Shown in pieces: positions 30,852-37,958 of a DNA stretch of 44,739 nucleotides (position 1 is its first letter; each line of letters starts with the position of its first letter). A program made the position numbers and the translations under genes. A model generated the notes under the pieces. It had not been told where the DNA came from. It did not search any database and saw nothing but the letters and a program-made list of their open reading frames with translations. This DNA comes from a virus: positions 1-44,739 of the IMG/VR virus record IMGVR_UViG_3300025759_000173. The stretch is one strand, 5' to 3'.

Positions 30852-31398
30852 CCCATCTCATGCTCGTGTGTCTGACCCGACACCTAGCCATGAGAGCGTT
30901 GACAAGTTAGTTAACAAGAGTAAGTTGCCTGACTTGTTGCGTGAGATTATTTTGTCGTTCCCAATGAATTGGGTTTTTAATGATTCGATTCTGACGGAGG
31001 AAGTGAACAAGCGTTACAACCGTAATGAGCAGCGTGGCAATGTGGCTCGTTGTCGTTTGTCGTTGGAACGTCTTGGCTTGGTGTTGCGTGCTGATGAGCA
31101 TGAGTACAACGGTGTGAAGGTGACAGGGTTCAAGCGTGCTCCTGCTGGTACGCCACCGTTGGCAGAGCAGCGTACGTATTCTCCGAAGGTTAAGGAGTTG
31201 CGTGTTACTAATGATTTCAAGTTTGAGTTTGGGTCACGGTTAAGTGACTACCATCTGGAGATTGATGATGGTGAGATTCGTTTGGTGTGTAATCGCACTA
31301 GGCGTAAGTTGGCTGCTAATGAACGCTGGTTTTTAGATCAGTTGTTTAAACAGGCAATGTTGCATGATAAACACTACTTAGGAGGTAGCAATGATTAA
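30835..31398 (+). CDS. Possible HTH DNA-binding protein
   Basis: A 187-residue protein started at 30835 after GAAAGGAAG. Residues 35-85 (FNDSILTEEVNKRYNRNEQRGNVARCRLS then LERLGLVLRADE) resemble a winged-helix domain. The C-terminal half is basic. It overlaps the following gene by eight bases. Position beside nuclease and gp3-like genes suggests a role in DNA metabolism; the HTH call is by eye. Confidence 0.62.
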   Translation: MPKMFNPSHARVSDPTPSHESVDKLVNKSKLPDLLREIILSFPMNWVFNDSILTEEVNKRYNRNEQRGNVARCRLSLERLGLVLRADEHEYNGVKVTGFKRAPAGTPPLAEQRTYSPKVKELRVTNDFKFEFGSRLSDYHLEIDDGEIRLVCNRTRRKLAANERWFLDQLFKQAMLHDKHYLGGSND

Positions 31399-31795
31399 GA
31401 AGCATGATACACCCACCGAATGTTTAACGTTCGATGATGAAGAAACGTTTGTCTTGTGCAATGGTGTGCAGGATGCGTTCGCCAAGTTAAACGAGGAAGA
31501 CGACTTTGAACCTGACAGCAAGTTTGGTAAGTTGTACGAGATGCTTGTTCACGAACGTGTTATCGCTGATCAACGCGCTCAGGACTGTGATTTTAGTGTG
31601 ACTCTCACTATTGAGTTCCGTGGTAAGTTCACAACGAAGCACGGTCTTGATCCTGATGATGCCCTTAACGAAATCGCTGGAGAAATTGAAAGCGAAGTCG
31701 ATGTGGCAATTGGCGATTTGAGCGGCAACCAATACAACTTGGCGTGGGAAGCCGATAAGGATTCCTGCTACATCGAAGATTCGACGGTTAACTAA
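31391..31795 (+). CDS. Acidic early protein, unknown
   Basis: A 134-residue, strongly acidic protein (ECLTFDDEETFVLCN; LNEEDDFEPDSKFG) with AGGAGG upstream. The second half has alternating strands and helices. Acidic proteins in early clusters sometimes mimic DNA or inhibit host enzymes; there is no motif here to decide. It is followed by a well-placed ribosome binding site for the gp3-like gene. Confidence 0.68.
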   Translation: MIKKHDTPTECLTFDDEETFVLCNGVQDAFAKLNEEDDFEPDSKFGKLYEMLVHERVIADQRAQDCDFSVTLTIEFRGKFTTKHGLDPDDALNEIAGEIESEVDVAIGDLSGNQYNLAWEADKDSCYIEDSTVN

Positions 31796-31805
31796 GGAGG
31801 CCCAC

Positions 31806-32780
31806 ATGGCACGTACCACTATCACCCCGTTATCGCAACTAGGTAAACGCGCACCTGAAGCCGGTCGTATCCGGCTGGGTGTGAAGTCTGGTCGGGCGAT
31901 GAAGTCAATTGATACGTTCAGGTTCACATCCCCCCATGAAGACCTGATCCGTCAGTTGGCTGAGTTGTATGGTGGTACGTGCCAGCCGTGGACTGATGAG
32001 CGTGCCCGTATCCAAAACCAGTTCGAAGTTATTACTACGTCGTCGTCTGTGCCTGTGTATTTGCCGCCTGATGGTTTGTCGATGTGGTACGAGAAGTGGT
32101 CAGGCGGTGGCTGTGAGCGTCGGTGTGATGGCGAGTCGTGCGAGATTGTAGAGATGCACGGTAGTGAGGCTGTGCCAGTCAACAACCCGTGTATCTGTGT
32201 TGCCAAAGGTGTTCGCGAATGTCAGCCGTACACACGCTTGAATGTTGTGTTGCCTCAGTTGCGTTTCGCTGGCACATGGCGTTTGGAAACTAAGGGTTGG
32301 AACGCTGCGCACGAGTTGCCGGGGATGGTCGATTTGATTCAGTCGTTGCACGCTGCTGGCAATATGGTGCAGGCTACGTTGAGTGTGGAGAAGCGTAGCG
32401 ATAAGGCTGCTGGTCGTACCCGCCATTACGTGGTGCCGATGTTGAGTGTTGATCATTCCCCTCAGGAACTACAGTCCGGCATGGGGTCTGTTGTTGCGAT
32501 TGCTAACGCACCGGCTCCGCCTGTAGTGCGCGAGTTGGATGCTGTTGGCCCATCGACAATTGACGATATTGTGGACGGCGAAGTTGTTGACCCGCTGATG
32601 GAGGCTGTTGAAACTATTGCGTGCGAGTTTGGTCTTGACCCCGATGATTTCGCTGCTGCCGTGTATGACCAGACTGATGGCGATGAAGAACGTATCAAGA
32701 CAATGATTAGTAAAGTGCAGGCTGGTGCGCTGGTGCCGTCGATTATTACTGATGAAGGAGTGACATGGATCAGGAAGTAA
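31806..32780 (+). CDS. phiC31 gp3-like protein (RDF family)
   Basis: A 324-residue protein with the family opening GRIRLG, then DTFRFTSPHEDLIRQLAELYGG, SMWYEKWSGGGCERRCDGESC, and NPCICVAKGVRECQPYTRLNV. The Cys set (about residues 101-140) is probably a zinc site, and LRFAGTWRLETKGWNAAHELPG follows as in relatives. phiC31 gp3 switches a serine integrase to excision. This window has no integrase, so a different, probably replicative or recombination role is likely. The C terminus (EFGLDPDDFAAAVYDQ) looks like a small helical appendix. AAGGAGG precedes the start. Confidence 0.8.
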   Translation: MARTTITPLSQLGKRAPEAGRIRLGVKSGRAMKSIDTFRFTSPHEDLIRQLAELYGGTCQPWTDERARIQNQFEVITTSSSVPVYLPPDGLSMWYEKWSGGGCERRCDGESCEIVEMHGSEAVPVNNPCICVAKGVRECQPYTRLNVVLPQLRFAGTWRLETKGWNAAHELPGMVDLIQSLHAAGNMVQATLSVEKRSDKAAGRTRHYVVPMLSVDHSPQELQSGMGSVVAIANAPAPPVVRELDAVGPSTIDDIVDGEVVDPLMEAVETIACEFGLDPDDFAAAVYDQTDGDEERIKTMISKVQAGALVPSIITDEGVTWIRK

Positions 32781-32995
32781 CAAACGATTTAGATATCCCG
32801 TCGTGTAAGGGGTACTTTGTAAAGGCTGCTAAGTGGAAGCGCGACGGTGCCAAAGGTGTCGGTTTGTTGTTTGAGTTCGTTGACTTTGACGACAACGTGC
32901 ACCGTGTCGGTTTGATGATGGATCGCAAATTTGTGCGCAAGTTGCGTCGTGATATTCGTCAGGCTGTTCGTCACGCAATTAATCTTGAAGCATGA
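32765..32995 (+). CDS. Small basic protein before RuvC, unknown
   Basis: A 76-residue protein with GAAGGAG upstream, overlapping the gp3-like gene by 16 bases and the RuvC start by four. Beta-rich N half (GVGLLFEFVDFDDNVHRVGLMM), basic C-terminal helix (RKLRRDIRQAVRHA), suggesting nucleic-acid contact. No family recognised. Confidence 0.68.
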   Translation: MDQEVTNDLDIPSCKGYFVKAAKWKRDGAKGVGLLFEFVDFDDNVHRVGLMMDRKFVRKLRRDIRQAVRHAINLEA

Positions 32996-33477
32996 TTATT
33001 GGTATTGACCCCGGGTTCACTGGTGGTCTAGCAATTGTCGATGACGAGCAGTTGCTTGAAGTTTTTGAAATGCCGTTACATGTTGGCAAACGTAAACGTG
33101 TGTGCGGTGTAGAACTATCGATGATGTTGAACGATTGGCGTCGATTGCATGGCTGTAATCACGCTGTTGTAGAGTACGTTGCTGCCCGCCCGAATCAAGG
33201 TGTCACCAGCGTGTTTAACTTTGGCATGTCGTACGGTGTGATCCTTGGTGTGTTAGACACCCTTGGGTTTACTATTAGTTACGCTGCCCCGCAGAAATGG
33301 AAAAAAGATTTAGGACTAGATTCTTCCAAAGATTCTTCGCGTTCACTTGCATGTGACCTCTGGCCTGATCTATCATCTTTCTTCGCTTTAAAAAAAGATG
33401 ATGGCAAAGCAGAAGCGGCTTTGATGGCGTATTGGAAGGCGGTCTACGGTGAGCAAGATGGTGCAGATGAGAACTGA
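32992..33477 (+). CDS. ruvC: RuvC-like Holliday junction resolvase
   Basis: A 161-residue RNase H-fold nuclease. D6 (IGIDPGFTGG), E61 (HAVVEYV) and the C-terminal D137/E141 (DDGKAEAALMAYW) are the RuvC catalytic acids in the right order and spacing, with the SVFNFGMSYGVILGVL helix between. It resolves branched DNA before packaging and so fits with terminase, SSB and the nucleases. The ATG overlaps the previous stop (ATGA). Confidence 0.93.
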   Translation: MIIGIDPGFTGGLAIVDDEQLLEVFEMPLHVGKRKRVCGVELSMMLNDWRRLHGCNHAVVEYVAARPNQGVTSVFNFGMSYGVILGVLDTLGFTISYAAPQKWKKDLGLDSSKDSSRSLACDLWPDLSSFFALKKDDGKAEAALMAYWKAVYGEQDGADEN

Positions 33478-33685
33478 TATGGTGATGCCAGTGCCTGTGA
33501 GGCGTGAACCGGCGTACCGTGGCATGTATTTTTATTATGATGACGAAACAAAAGCGAAGCAGGCGTCAATTGTTGCAGAAGAAATGGGTGCACGTATGTG
33601 GCGTGCGGGTGTTGACTTTACCTATCTCCTGCCGGGACAGATTTCAAAACGGAATGACGGCACGTTTATGGTTGTTGTTCCGTAA
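33449..33685 (+). CDS. Last gene of early block, unknown
   Basis: A 78-residue frame from a GTG inside the ruvC end; later ATGs at 33467 or 33479 are equally possible. The core (YRGMYFYYDDETKAKQASIV) is followed by a Thr/Tyr/Pro-rich strand region. It is succeeded by two hairpins that end rightward transcription. Function unknown. Confidence 0.6.
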   Translation: MSKMVQMRTDMVMPVPVRREPAYRGMYFYYDDETKAKQASIVAEEMGARMWRAGVDFTYLLPGQISKRNDGTFMVVVP

Positions 33686-33762
33686 GGAATACGGCAGGGT
33701 TACTACCTCTTTGTTGTTGGGGAGGTCTGCCGGGGTCTTATCCTTTCGGCCCTAACGTAACA

Positions 33763-33813
33763 GGTGGGTGGGGTTGAGCGCACGACACCTCCTAGTGCGC
33801 TCCCCCACTCACC
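33763..33813. terminator. Bidirectional hairpin between converging blocks
   Basis: GGTGGGTGGGG pairs with CCCCACTCACC (one G-T), and inside it GAGCGCAC pairs with GTGCGCTC around an 11-base loop, making about 19 bp with a two-base bulge. It lies 78 bases after the last rightward gene and touches the stop of the leftward gene at 33809, so it can end transcription from both sides. A smaller hairpin (GGCAG/CTGCC with ACCTC/GAGGT) precedes it at about 33691-33731. Confidence 0.8.
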
Positions 33814-34096
33814 ACTTAACTTTGTCAGCCCAATAGGCTGCAGACATTTTGCCTTTCTTAATGTTGGCACCGTGACGAGCCTTGAACGATGCGCGCTTCT
33901 TCTTCATCTTGTCGGACTCGCCAGCCTTGGGTTTGCCTGCGGTCTTTGCGCCTTGCTCCCCAAACCGGATGGTCTTGATCTTGTCGCCTTCCTTGGCAAC
34001 AACGACATGTGATTTGGTGGGATGGTTAGGTGTGCGCTTGGGCTTGTTGTAGCCATCGACGCCTGCTCGTTCTAACCGTGGGTCTTTCTTAGCCAT
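33809..34096 (-). CDS. Small Lys-rich phage protein (DUF6321-like)
   Basis: A 95-residue basic protein starting MAKKDPRLERAGVDGYNKPKR, with KSHVVVAKEGDKIKTIRFG and the conserved end KKGKMSAAYWADKVKW. The same layout is seen in a family of small phage proteins of unknown function (I believe DUF6321). It is the last of three overlapping leftward genes that share high Lys content and may act together, perhaps as virion DNA-contact proteins. The stop lies in the convergent hairpin. Confidence 0.75.
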   Translation of the reverse strand: MAKKDPRLERAGVDGYNKPKRTPNHPTKSHVVVAKEGDKIKTIRFGEQGAKTAGKPKAGESDKMKKKRASFKARHGANIKKGKMSAAYWADKVKW

Positions 34097-34350
34097 TATT
34101 TCTTTCCCTTGTGTAATCCGTGACGTGCGTGTTGCTTGCCTGCTTTGGTTGCCTGTCGTTTCTTTTTGGTGGCTGCTGCTAATTTAGCACGACCAGCAGA
34201 CGTTTTTTTTAACTGTTTAATTTTACGGCTAGGGGCGTACACTTCGCCGGTCGCCTTCGACCCCTGAGTAGATGGCTTCCCTGACGGAGTGCGCCACTTT
34301 TCCTTAGTCCATTTGTCCAACGACTTTTGTGGCTTACGTTTCGCAGTCAC
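34096..34350 (-). CDS. Small Lys/Arg-rich phage protein (DUF5872-like)
   Basis: An 84-residue basic protein with a GTG start overlapping the previous stop (GTGA). It contains KWTKEKWRTPSGKPSTQG followed by GEVYAPSRKIKQLK, a pattern known from small phage proteins of DUF5872 type, and a long basic tail (AAATKKKRQATKAGKQHARHG). Probably binds DNA or RNA. A longer upstream frame lacks a ribosome binding site and was not used. Confidence 0.72.
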   Translation of the reverse strand: MTAKRKPQKSLDKWTKEKWRTPSGKPSTQGSKATGEVYAPSRKIKQLKKTSAGRAKLAAATKKKRQATKAGKQHARHGLHKGKK

Positions 34351-34538
34351 TTGTAACCGCCACCCTTCGCCTTGTACTGCTTCGCAAGCATTTGTGCTTT
34401 GCGAGCAGACCACTGTCCGGGCTTGCCACCTTTACCGCCAGCCTTGATCTGTTCAAACAATCGCTTCCGCATCGCAGGCTTGGTATAGTTACCGGCCTCG
34501 TTGACACGCGACTTGGTTGCCTTTTTCTTGGTAGCCAT
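34347..34538 (-). CDS. Small Lys-rich phage protein
   Basis: A 63-residue protein (MATKKKATKSRVNEAGNYTK) with the conserved-looking core MRKRLFEQIKAGGKGGKPGQ, then WSARKAQMLAKQYKAKGGG. Proteins of this pattern occur in many aquatic phages and have no known function. It is the first of the leftward trio. Its TATAAT box lies six bases before the ATG, so the trio is probably transcribed on its own as a leaderless mRNA. Confidence 0.75.
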   Translation of the reverse strand: MATKKKATKSRVNEAGNYTKPAMRKRLFEQIKAGGKGGKPGQWSARKAQMLAKQYKAKGGGYK

Positions 34539-34544
34539 GAAACC

Positions 34545-34550
34545 ATTATA
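34545..34550 (-). promoter_or_regulatory. Leaderless TATAAT promoter of the Lys-rich trio
   Basis: A perfect TATAAT on the - strand, six bases before the ATG at 34538, with no ribosome binding site. It also sits just before the AGGAGG of the rightward Api92-like gene, so two divergent starts lie 25 bases apart and could interfere. Confidence 0.6.
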
Positions 34551-34563
34551 TCAGGAGGAAATA

Positions 34564-35193
34564 ATGCCAAATTGGAGTACAAACAAAACGTCGTTCTACT
34601 TTGTAGAAAACGATGACATGCAAAACTTTCTTGACGATTGTCTCGTCGGTGATGAAGTTATAGTTCATAACGCGCTACCGATGCCCACAATTCTAGAAGG
34701 TACACAGTCTCCACCGGTCACAATTGACCATGTGCTGAACGCTCCGAGTCCTGAGCAGATGAAGGAACTAGCCGAGCGGTACAAGAAGAACGCCGAAGCA
34801 TATGTCGCTACAAGTTTTTATGATTGGCATAGTTGGCAGTTAGAGCATTGGGGTATCAAATGGGGCGCTTGCGACCCGCGTGATACTGACGTAGATCGTG
34901 ACGATCTGCGTGTAACTGTCACTTACAACACGCCGTGGACTTGTTTTCATTATGATGTGTACGAACGTATCTCCGAAAAATATCATTGTGTCATTGTTAC
35001 TGTCTGCGATTTCGAGGGGGAAATGTTTGTGGTTAGCCGTAAGTTTGCGTACGGTGAGTTTCTTGGCGAAATCGTAGAGGAATGGGTAATGGACATTGAC
35101 CCTGACGCTGATCCCGATGCGTATTGGGATGAGTACAACAAACGCTATGAGACCGCATGGGATGAAGCAGTAGAAGGACTCGCTAATGTTTGA
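34564..35193 (+). CDS. Api92-like (DUF1281) ferredoxin-fold protein
   Basis: A 209-residue protein begun at 34564 after AGGAGG. It opens MPNWSTNKTSFYF, where relatives have MPNWCxN, and carries SFYDWHSWQLEHWGIKWGACD and a W-T-C-FHYDV strand, matching the Api92/DUF1281-type ferredoxin-like family found on phages and mobile elements. The acidic C terminus is rich in Asp/Glu/Trp. It is coupled to whiB (overlap of eight bases) and stands alone on the + strand between two leftward groups. Function of the family is unknown. Confidence 0.78.
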   Translation: MPNWSTNKTSFYFVENDDMQNFLDDCLVGDEVIVHNALPMPTILEGTQSPPVTIDHVLNAPSPEQMKELAERYKKNAEAYVATSFYDWHSWQLEHWGIKWGACDPRDTDVDRDDLRVTVTYNTPWTCFHYDVYERISEKYHCVIVTVCDFEGEMFVVSRKFAYGEFLGEIVEEWVMDIDPDADPDAYWDEYNKRYETAWDEAVEGLANV

Positions 35194-35479
35194 TATGGAA
35201 CTGTTACGCCCGCAATGGTTTGACTTTGCAAACTGTCACAATGAACCCGTTGAAACGTTTTTCCCTGAACGTGGGGACAATCTGACGTTGAAGCGTGCCA
35301 AACAGATTTGTGAAGAATGTGTGGTCAAGCAAGAGTGCTACGACTATTCGATGGAGTTAAGCGAGAAGTTTGAAACGCTTGGTATTTGGGGTGGGGTGTC
35401 GCAGAAAAGTCGTCGCGCTATTTTGCAGGAACAGAACAAAAGTCATCGGCGTCAGCCGTACCCTGATTACACTACTTGA
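35186..35479 (+). CDS. whiB: WhiB-family transcription factor
   Basis: A 97-residue WhiB protein. C17 (ANCHNE), C42 and C45 (CEEC) and C51 bind a 4Fe-4S cluster, GIWGG (66-70) is the sigma-factor-contacting turn, and SQKSRR is the start of the basic DNA-binding end. WhiB proteins bind region 4 of the primary sigma factor and occur only in Actinobacteria and their phages; in TM4 phage WhiBTM4 blocks host septation. Here it probably redirects host transcription. It overlaps the upstream gene and its stop overlaps the leftward exonuclease end. Confidence 0.96.
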   Translation: MFDMELLRPQWFDFANCHNEPVETFFPERGDNLTLKRAKQICEECVVKQECYDYSMELSEKFETLGIWGGVSQKSRRAILQEQNKSHRRQPYPDYTT

Positions 35480-36206
35480 AATCAGGTTGTTCGACTTGTT
35501 CGCGTGTGCGGGCTTGGAACCAGCCGTGGCATTTGTTGCATCGGAATCGTGCGTACGAACACGTAGCAGTGTGGCGTGAACCTCTGCGCTGGTAGTCGTC
35601 GCTGCCACACTTGGGACATCCGTCTTGCTGATTGCGGTATGGCAACACGTTCGGATGGTTGACAACCCACGGTAATAGTTTGTTGTATACCTGTTCGGTA
35701 AGGCGTACGTCTTGAATGTTGTAGCGTTTCATAATGTTCCACGCTTTGTCGTCGTTCTCCAAACAGCGTAACCACAGGTCGAAGCCTGTGTGTTGGAGTT
35801 TGCCGCCGAGGTCTAATGCTTCTGCTACGTGTTGAAGTTTGTTTGACGGGAACTTGAACTGTCTTTTTACGGTGGTCAACAAGTCAATGTCTTTATGGTT
35901 GGCTGGTGGGGGTAGTCCTTCTAGTAAAAACTCGCGGTATAAGTGTTTCATGTCGAACGCTCGTCCGTTGTAGTGGACGATGGCGTCGGCTTCGTTGACG
36001 AGTTCCCATGCCGATTTGACCATTTCGTGGTGGCCGTCGTGGTAGTCAGATGCAAAGTAGACATGGCGTGCGCCATGCCATTTTGCGGCGTAACAGATGA
36101 CACGACCGGCGTCTGTCATCTGGTTGAGTGCCACGTTCTGTTGCCATAGACCCCACACGTACGCAAGGTTCGGGCGGGTTTCGATGTCTAGGATCAGAAT
36201 TTTCAT
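35472..36206 (-). CDS. DnaQ/YprB-like 3'-5' exonuclease with zinc ribbon
   Basis: A 244-residue DEDD-type nuclease. D7 and E9 (LDIETRP), D85 (YNGRAFDMKHL) and Y162/D166 (YNIQDVRLTEQVY) give the catalytic set. A C-terminal zinc ribbon has C197-x2-C200 (CPKCG) and C223-x2-C226 (CNKC). Such YprB-like RNase H-fold proteins are common in phages without their own polymerase and may trim DNA or RNA. The gene starts after TAGGT and ends tail-to-tail with whiB (eight-base overlap). Confidence 0.85.
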   Translation of the reverse strand: MKILILDIETRPNLAYVWGLWQQNVALNQMTDAGRVICYAAKWHGARHVYFASDYHDGHHEMVKSAWELVNEADAIVHYNGRAFDMKHLYREFLLEGLPPPANHKDIDLLTTVKRQFKFPSNKLQHVAEALDLGGKLQHTGFDLWLRCLENDDKAWNIMKRYNIQDVRLTEQVYNKLLPWVVNHPNVLPYRNQQDGCPKCGSDDYQRRGSRHTATCSYARFRCNKCHGWFQARTREQVEQPDFK

Positions 36207-36229
36207 GGCGACCTACTGGTCGTACAGTA

Positions 36230-36406
36230 TCAGGCTTTAACCCATGCTTGTGCAAGTCGCCCAAGATAGTTCCATACTGCAACGATTCCTGCGATACCTG
36301 CTGCTTTGAAGAACGAGATATCCATGAGTGCGCTGGTAAGTGGGGCTGCGGTTGCGCCTGCTACGAACGTTGCAATTGCGCGTCGGATTGCGTCACGGTA
36401 GTTCAT
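36230..36406 (-). CDS. Probable holin-type small membrane protein
   Basis: A 58-residue protein with a basic N terminus (MNYRDAIRRA) and two hydrophobic stretches (residues 11-28, IATFVAGATAAPLTSALM; 35-50, AAGIAGIVAVWNYLG), a pattern of small actinophage holins. ATG overlaps the previous stop (TAATG). It lies in the lysis cluster after the amidase gene. Holins open the membrane to trigger lysis; the neighbouring 67-residue protein may be its partner. Assignment is by topology and position. Confidence 0.7.
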   Translation of the reverse strand: MNYRDAIRRAIATFVAGATAAPLTSALMDISFFKAAGIAGIVAVWNYLGRLAQAWVKA

Positions 36407-36609
36407 TAGTCATCCTTGTGTGCGTGCCAGTCAATGTGACTGTCTAAACGTGTATCGATCTTGTCTACTTTACTGTCGATCTGTGACAGCATTTGGCTGT
36501 TGCGACCGTGGTCACGGTTGTTTTCACGGCGGACACGCTCAATGAGCGTGACCACAATCCCTGACGGAGCGAGAACTGCGACAAGGATTGCCGCCCATGT
36601 AGGCATCAC
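36406..36609 (-). CDS. Lysis-cluster membrane protein (DUF2746-like)
   Basis: A 67-residue protein with one N-terminal membrane helix (WAAILVAVLAPSGIVVTLI) and a charged, coiled-coil tail (RRENNRDHGRNSQ; IDSKVDKIDTRLDSHI). The topology matches DUF2746-type proteins coded beside actinophage endolysins, which may be holins, antiholins or spanin-like. It overlaps the amidase gene by four bases and the 58-residue gene by one, so the three are translated together. Confidence 0.72.
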   Translation of the reverse strand: MMPTWAAILVAVLAPSGIVVTLIERVRRENNRDHGRNSQMLSQIDSKVDKIDTRLDSHIDWHAHKDD

Positions 36610-37451
36610 ACAACCGCCTGCTTATCAATGACAAGATCAACTCGCCCGTAGGTATACACCGAGATGTGACCGTCTTGTACTGGCACCCATGATGCGTTGC
36701 AAATGTCCTTGCTTTTTTGGAAGTTCAAGTTGCTGACGTTTGGCACGTGGCCTCCGCCGTACAACGTGACAAACCCGCTGGATTCTGCGCCTGTGGCAGT
36801 CACGTTGACAAACACGGCTTTGTGATCACCGACATACACGGAACGAATTTCCAGATCGTCGTGCTTGACAGTTTGTCGGCTGTCATGCACTCGTTCTGCT
36901 ACACCTAAAATAACCATGCTTGTCTCCTGATCTACCACATCTTCGTGAATGTTAGGTTCAAACACACCTAAACGGATTTGTTCGCTAATACCCAACCCGG
37001 GGCATTGCGTATTGCCAATATCATTATGGCCTACAATGCTGATATGATTCAAGGATCGGTTACGTATTTGCGTAACCATCCACCTTGCAGCAGCAACCAT
37101 TGCAGGGTTTGCGGGATTCTGCCCTTCCACTAGCATGTGGATCGCAAACGTTTCGTCGTTGCGTCCCTTGTTTGCTGCGCACTTGAATCGTTCACCACGG
37201 ATTTCCCACACCACACCGTCTTGGTCGATAGCACAGTTGTAACCGAGACTGTATCCACGTACACGCGCATAGTACGACTGGCTTGCTTGCAAGTGTTTAG
37301 CGGTGTCGGGGTTTACTGTGTCGCCACCTGTGTAATGAAACGCAATCTTGTCGATTGTGTCCCACGGCAACGGCGGACTGTTTGTGTGGCTGGCAACTTC
37401 CATCTTAGGAAGTTCCCAATCACTCGCTTTCTTGTGATACTTCAGGCTCAT
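36606..37451 (-). CDS. N-acetylmuramoyl-L-alanine amidase endolysin
   Basis: A 281-residue Amidase_2/PGRP enzyme. H39 (IAFHYTGG), H142 (IVGHNDIGNTQCPG) and C150 are the zinc ligands, and Y72 (GYNCAIDQDG) is in the usual place. It cuts the amide bond between muramic acid and the peptide. The C-terminal 100 residues (from about 180) form a beta-rich domain that may bind the cell wall. No signal peptide, so it needs a holin. A second, lysozyme-like gene lies at 40246-40629. Confidence 0.92.
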   Translation of the reverse strand: MSLKYHKKASDWELPKMEVASHTNSPPLPWDTIDKIAFHYTGGDTVNPDTAKHLQASQSYYARVRGYSLGYNCAIDQDGVVWEIRGERFKCAANKGRNDETFAIHMLVEGQNPANPAMVAAARWMVTQIRNRSLNHISIVGHNDIGNTQCPGLGISEQIRLGVFEPNIHEDVVDQETSMVILGVAERVHDSRQTVKHDDLEIRSVYVGDHKAVFVNVTATGAESSGFVTLYGGGHVPNVSNLNFQKSKDICNASWVPVQDGHISVYTYGRVDLVIDKQAVV

Positions 37452-37572
37452 CGGCGTTCATCGCTTCTTGCATCTTGCGAATCTGAACTGCTTGCACAGC
37501 AATAGTAAGTTCCTTAGGGAACTGTCTCTGTAATTCATCTAAAATATCTTGGATTTCAATTTGCGAGTTCAC
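37420..37572 (-). CDS. Small acidic coiled-coil protein
   Basis: A 50-residue protein from a GTG with AAGGA upstream, overlapping the amidase start by 32 bases and the upstream gene by four. The sequence (EIQDILDELQRQFPKEL; AVQAVQIRKMQEAMN) is helical, ending in an acidic tail (DEPEVSQESE). It may be a regulator of the lysis cluster or a small structural factor. No family recognised, but the overlaps and ribosome binding site support it. Confidence 0.6.
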   Translation of the reverse strand: MNSQIEIQDILDELQRQFPKELTIAVQAVQIRKMQEAMNADEPEVSQESE

Positions 37573-37958
37573 AATGTTCCTTCTTGTAATGGTTTTTCTG
37601 ATACAGTACCGCTAAAACGCGGTGTTCGAATTGCAGCGCGACGAGAAAGACGCGCCGCTAACTTCGATTTCTGACGTTCGACCCATGCGTCCTCGCCGTG
37701 AGGCCATGCACCACGGTCGTGACTACCATGGAACGCGATCACCCATGCGCGAAGATCGTCCACGGTGAGGGACGCGAAGTCAATGAACTCGCCGTCGTCT
37801 GGTGCATCGTAATGGCAATCATAAAGTTCTGATTCGCGGTTGCCTGTAACGGTGTCAACGGCGACAAGTTCGACACGAATCACAACAATCACGTTGCTGA
37901 TGTCTGCGACATCAGTAACGTTGACCTCGGCAACTTCCCAATGAAACTCTATGGTCAT
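37569..37958 (-). CDS. Protein next to fibre gene (DUF7936-like)
   Basis: A 129-residue protein started at 37958 (MTIEFHWEVAEVNVTDVADI) since this ATG overlaps the fibre stop and has GGAGGG upstream. Beta-rich N half with I/V repeats, then WVIAFHGSHDRG, and a basic C-terminal helix (RQKSKLAARLSRRAAIR). The opening resembles a small family (DUF7936) coded after fibre genes in aquatic phages. Possibly a fibre chaperone or adaptor; unproven. Confidence 0.68.
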   Translation of the reverse strand: MTIEFHWEVAEVNVTDVADISNVIVVIRVELVAVDTVTGNRESELYDCHYDAPDDGEFIDFASLTVDDLRAWVIAFHGSHDRGAWPHGEDAWVERQKSKLAARLSRRAAIRTPRFSGTVSEKPLQEGTL

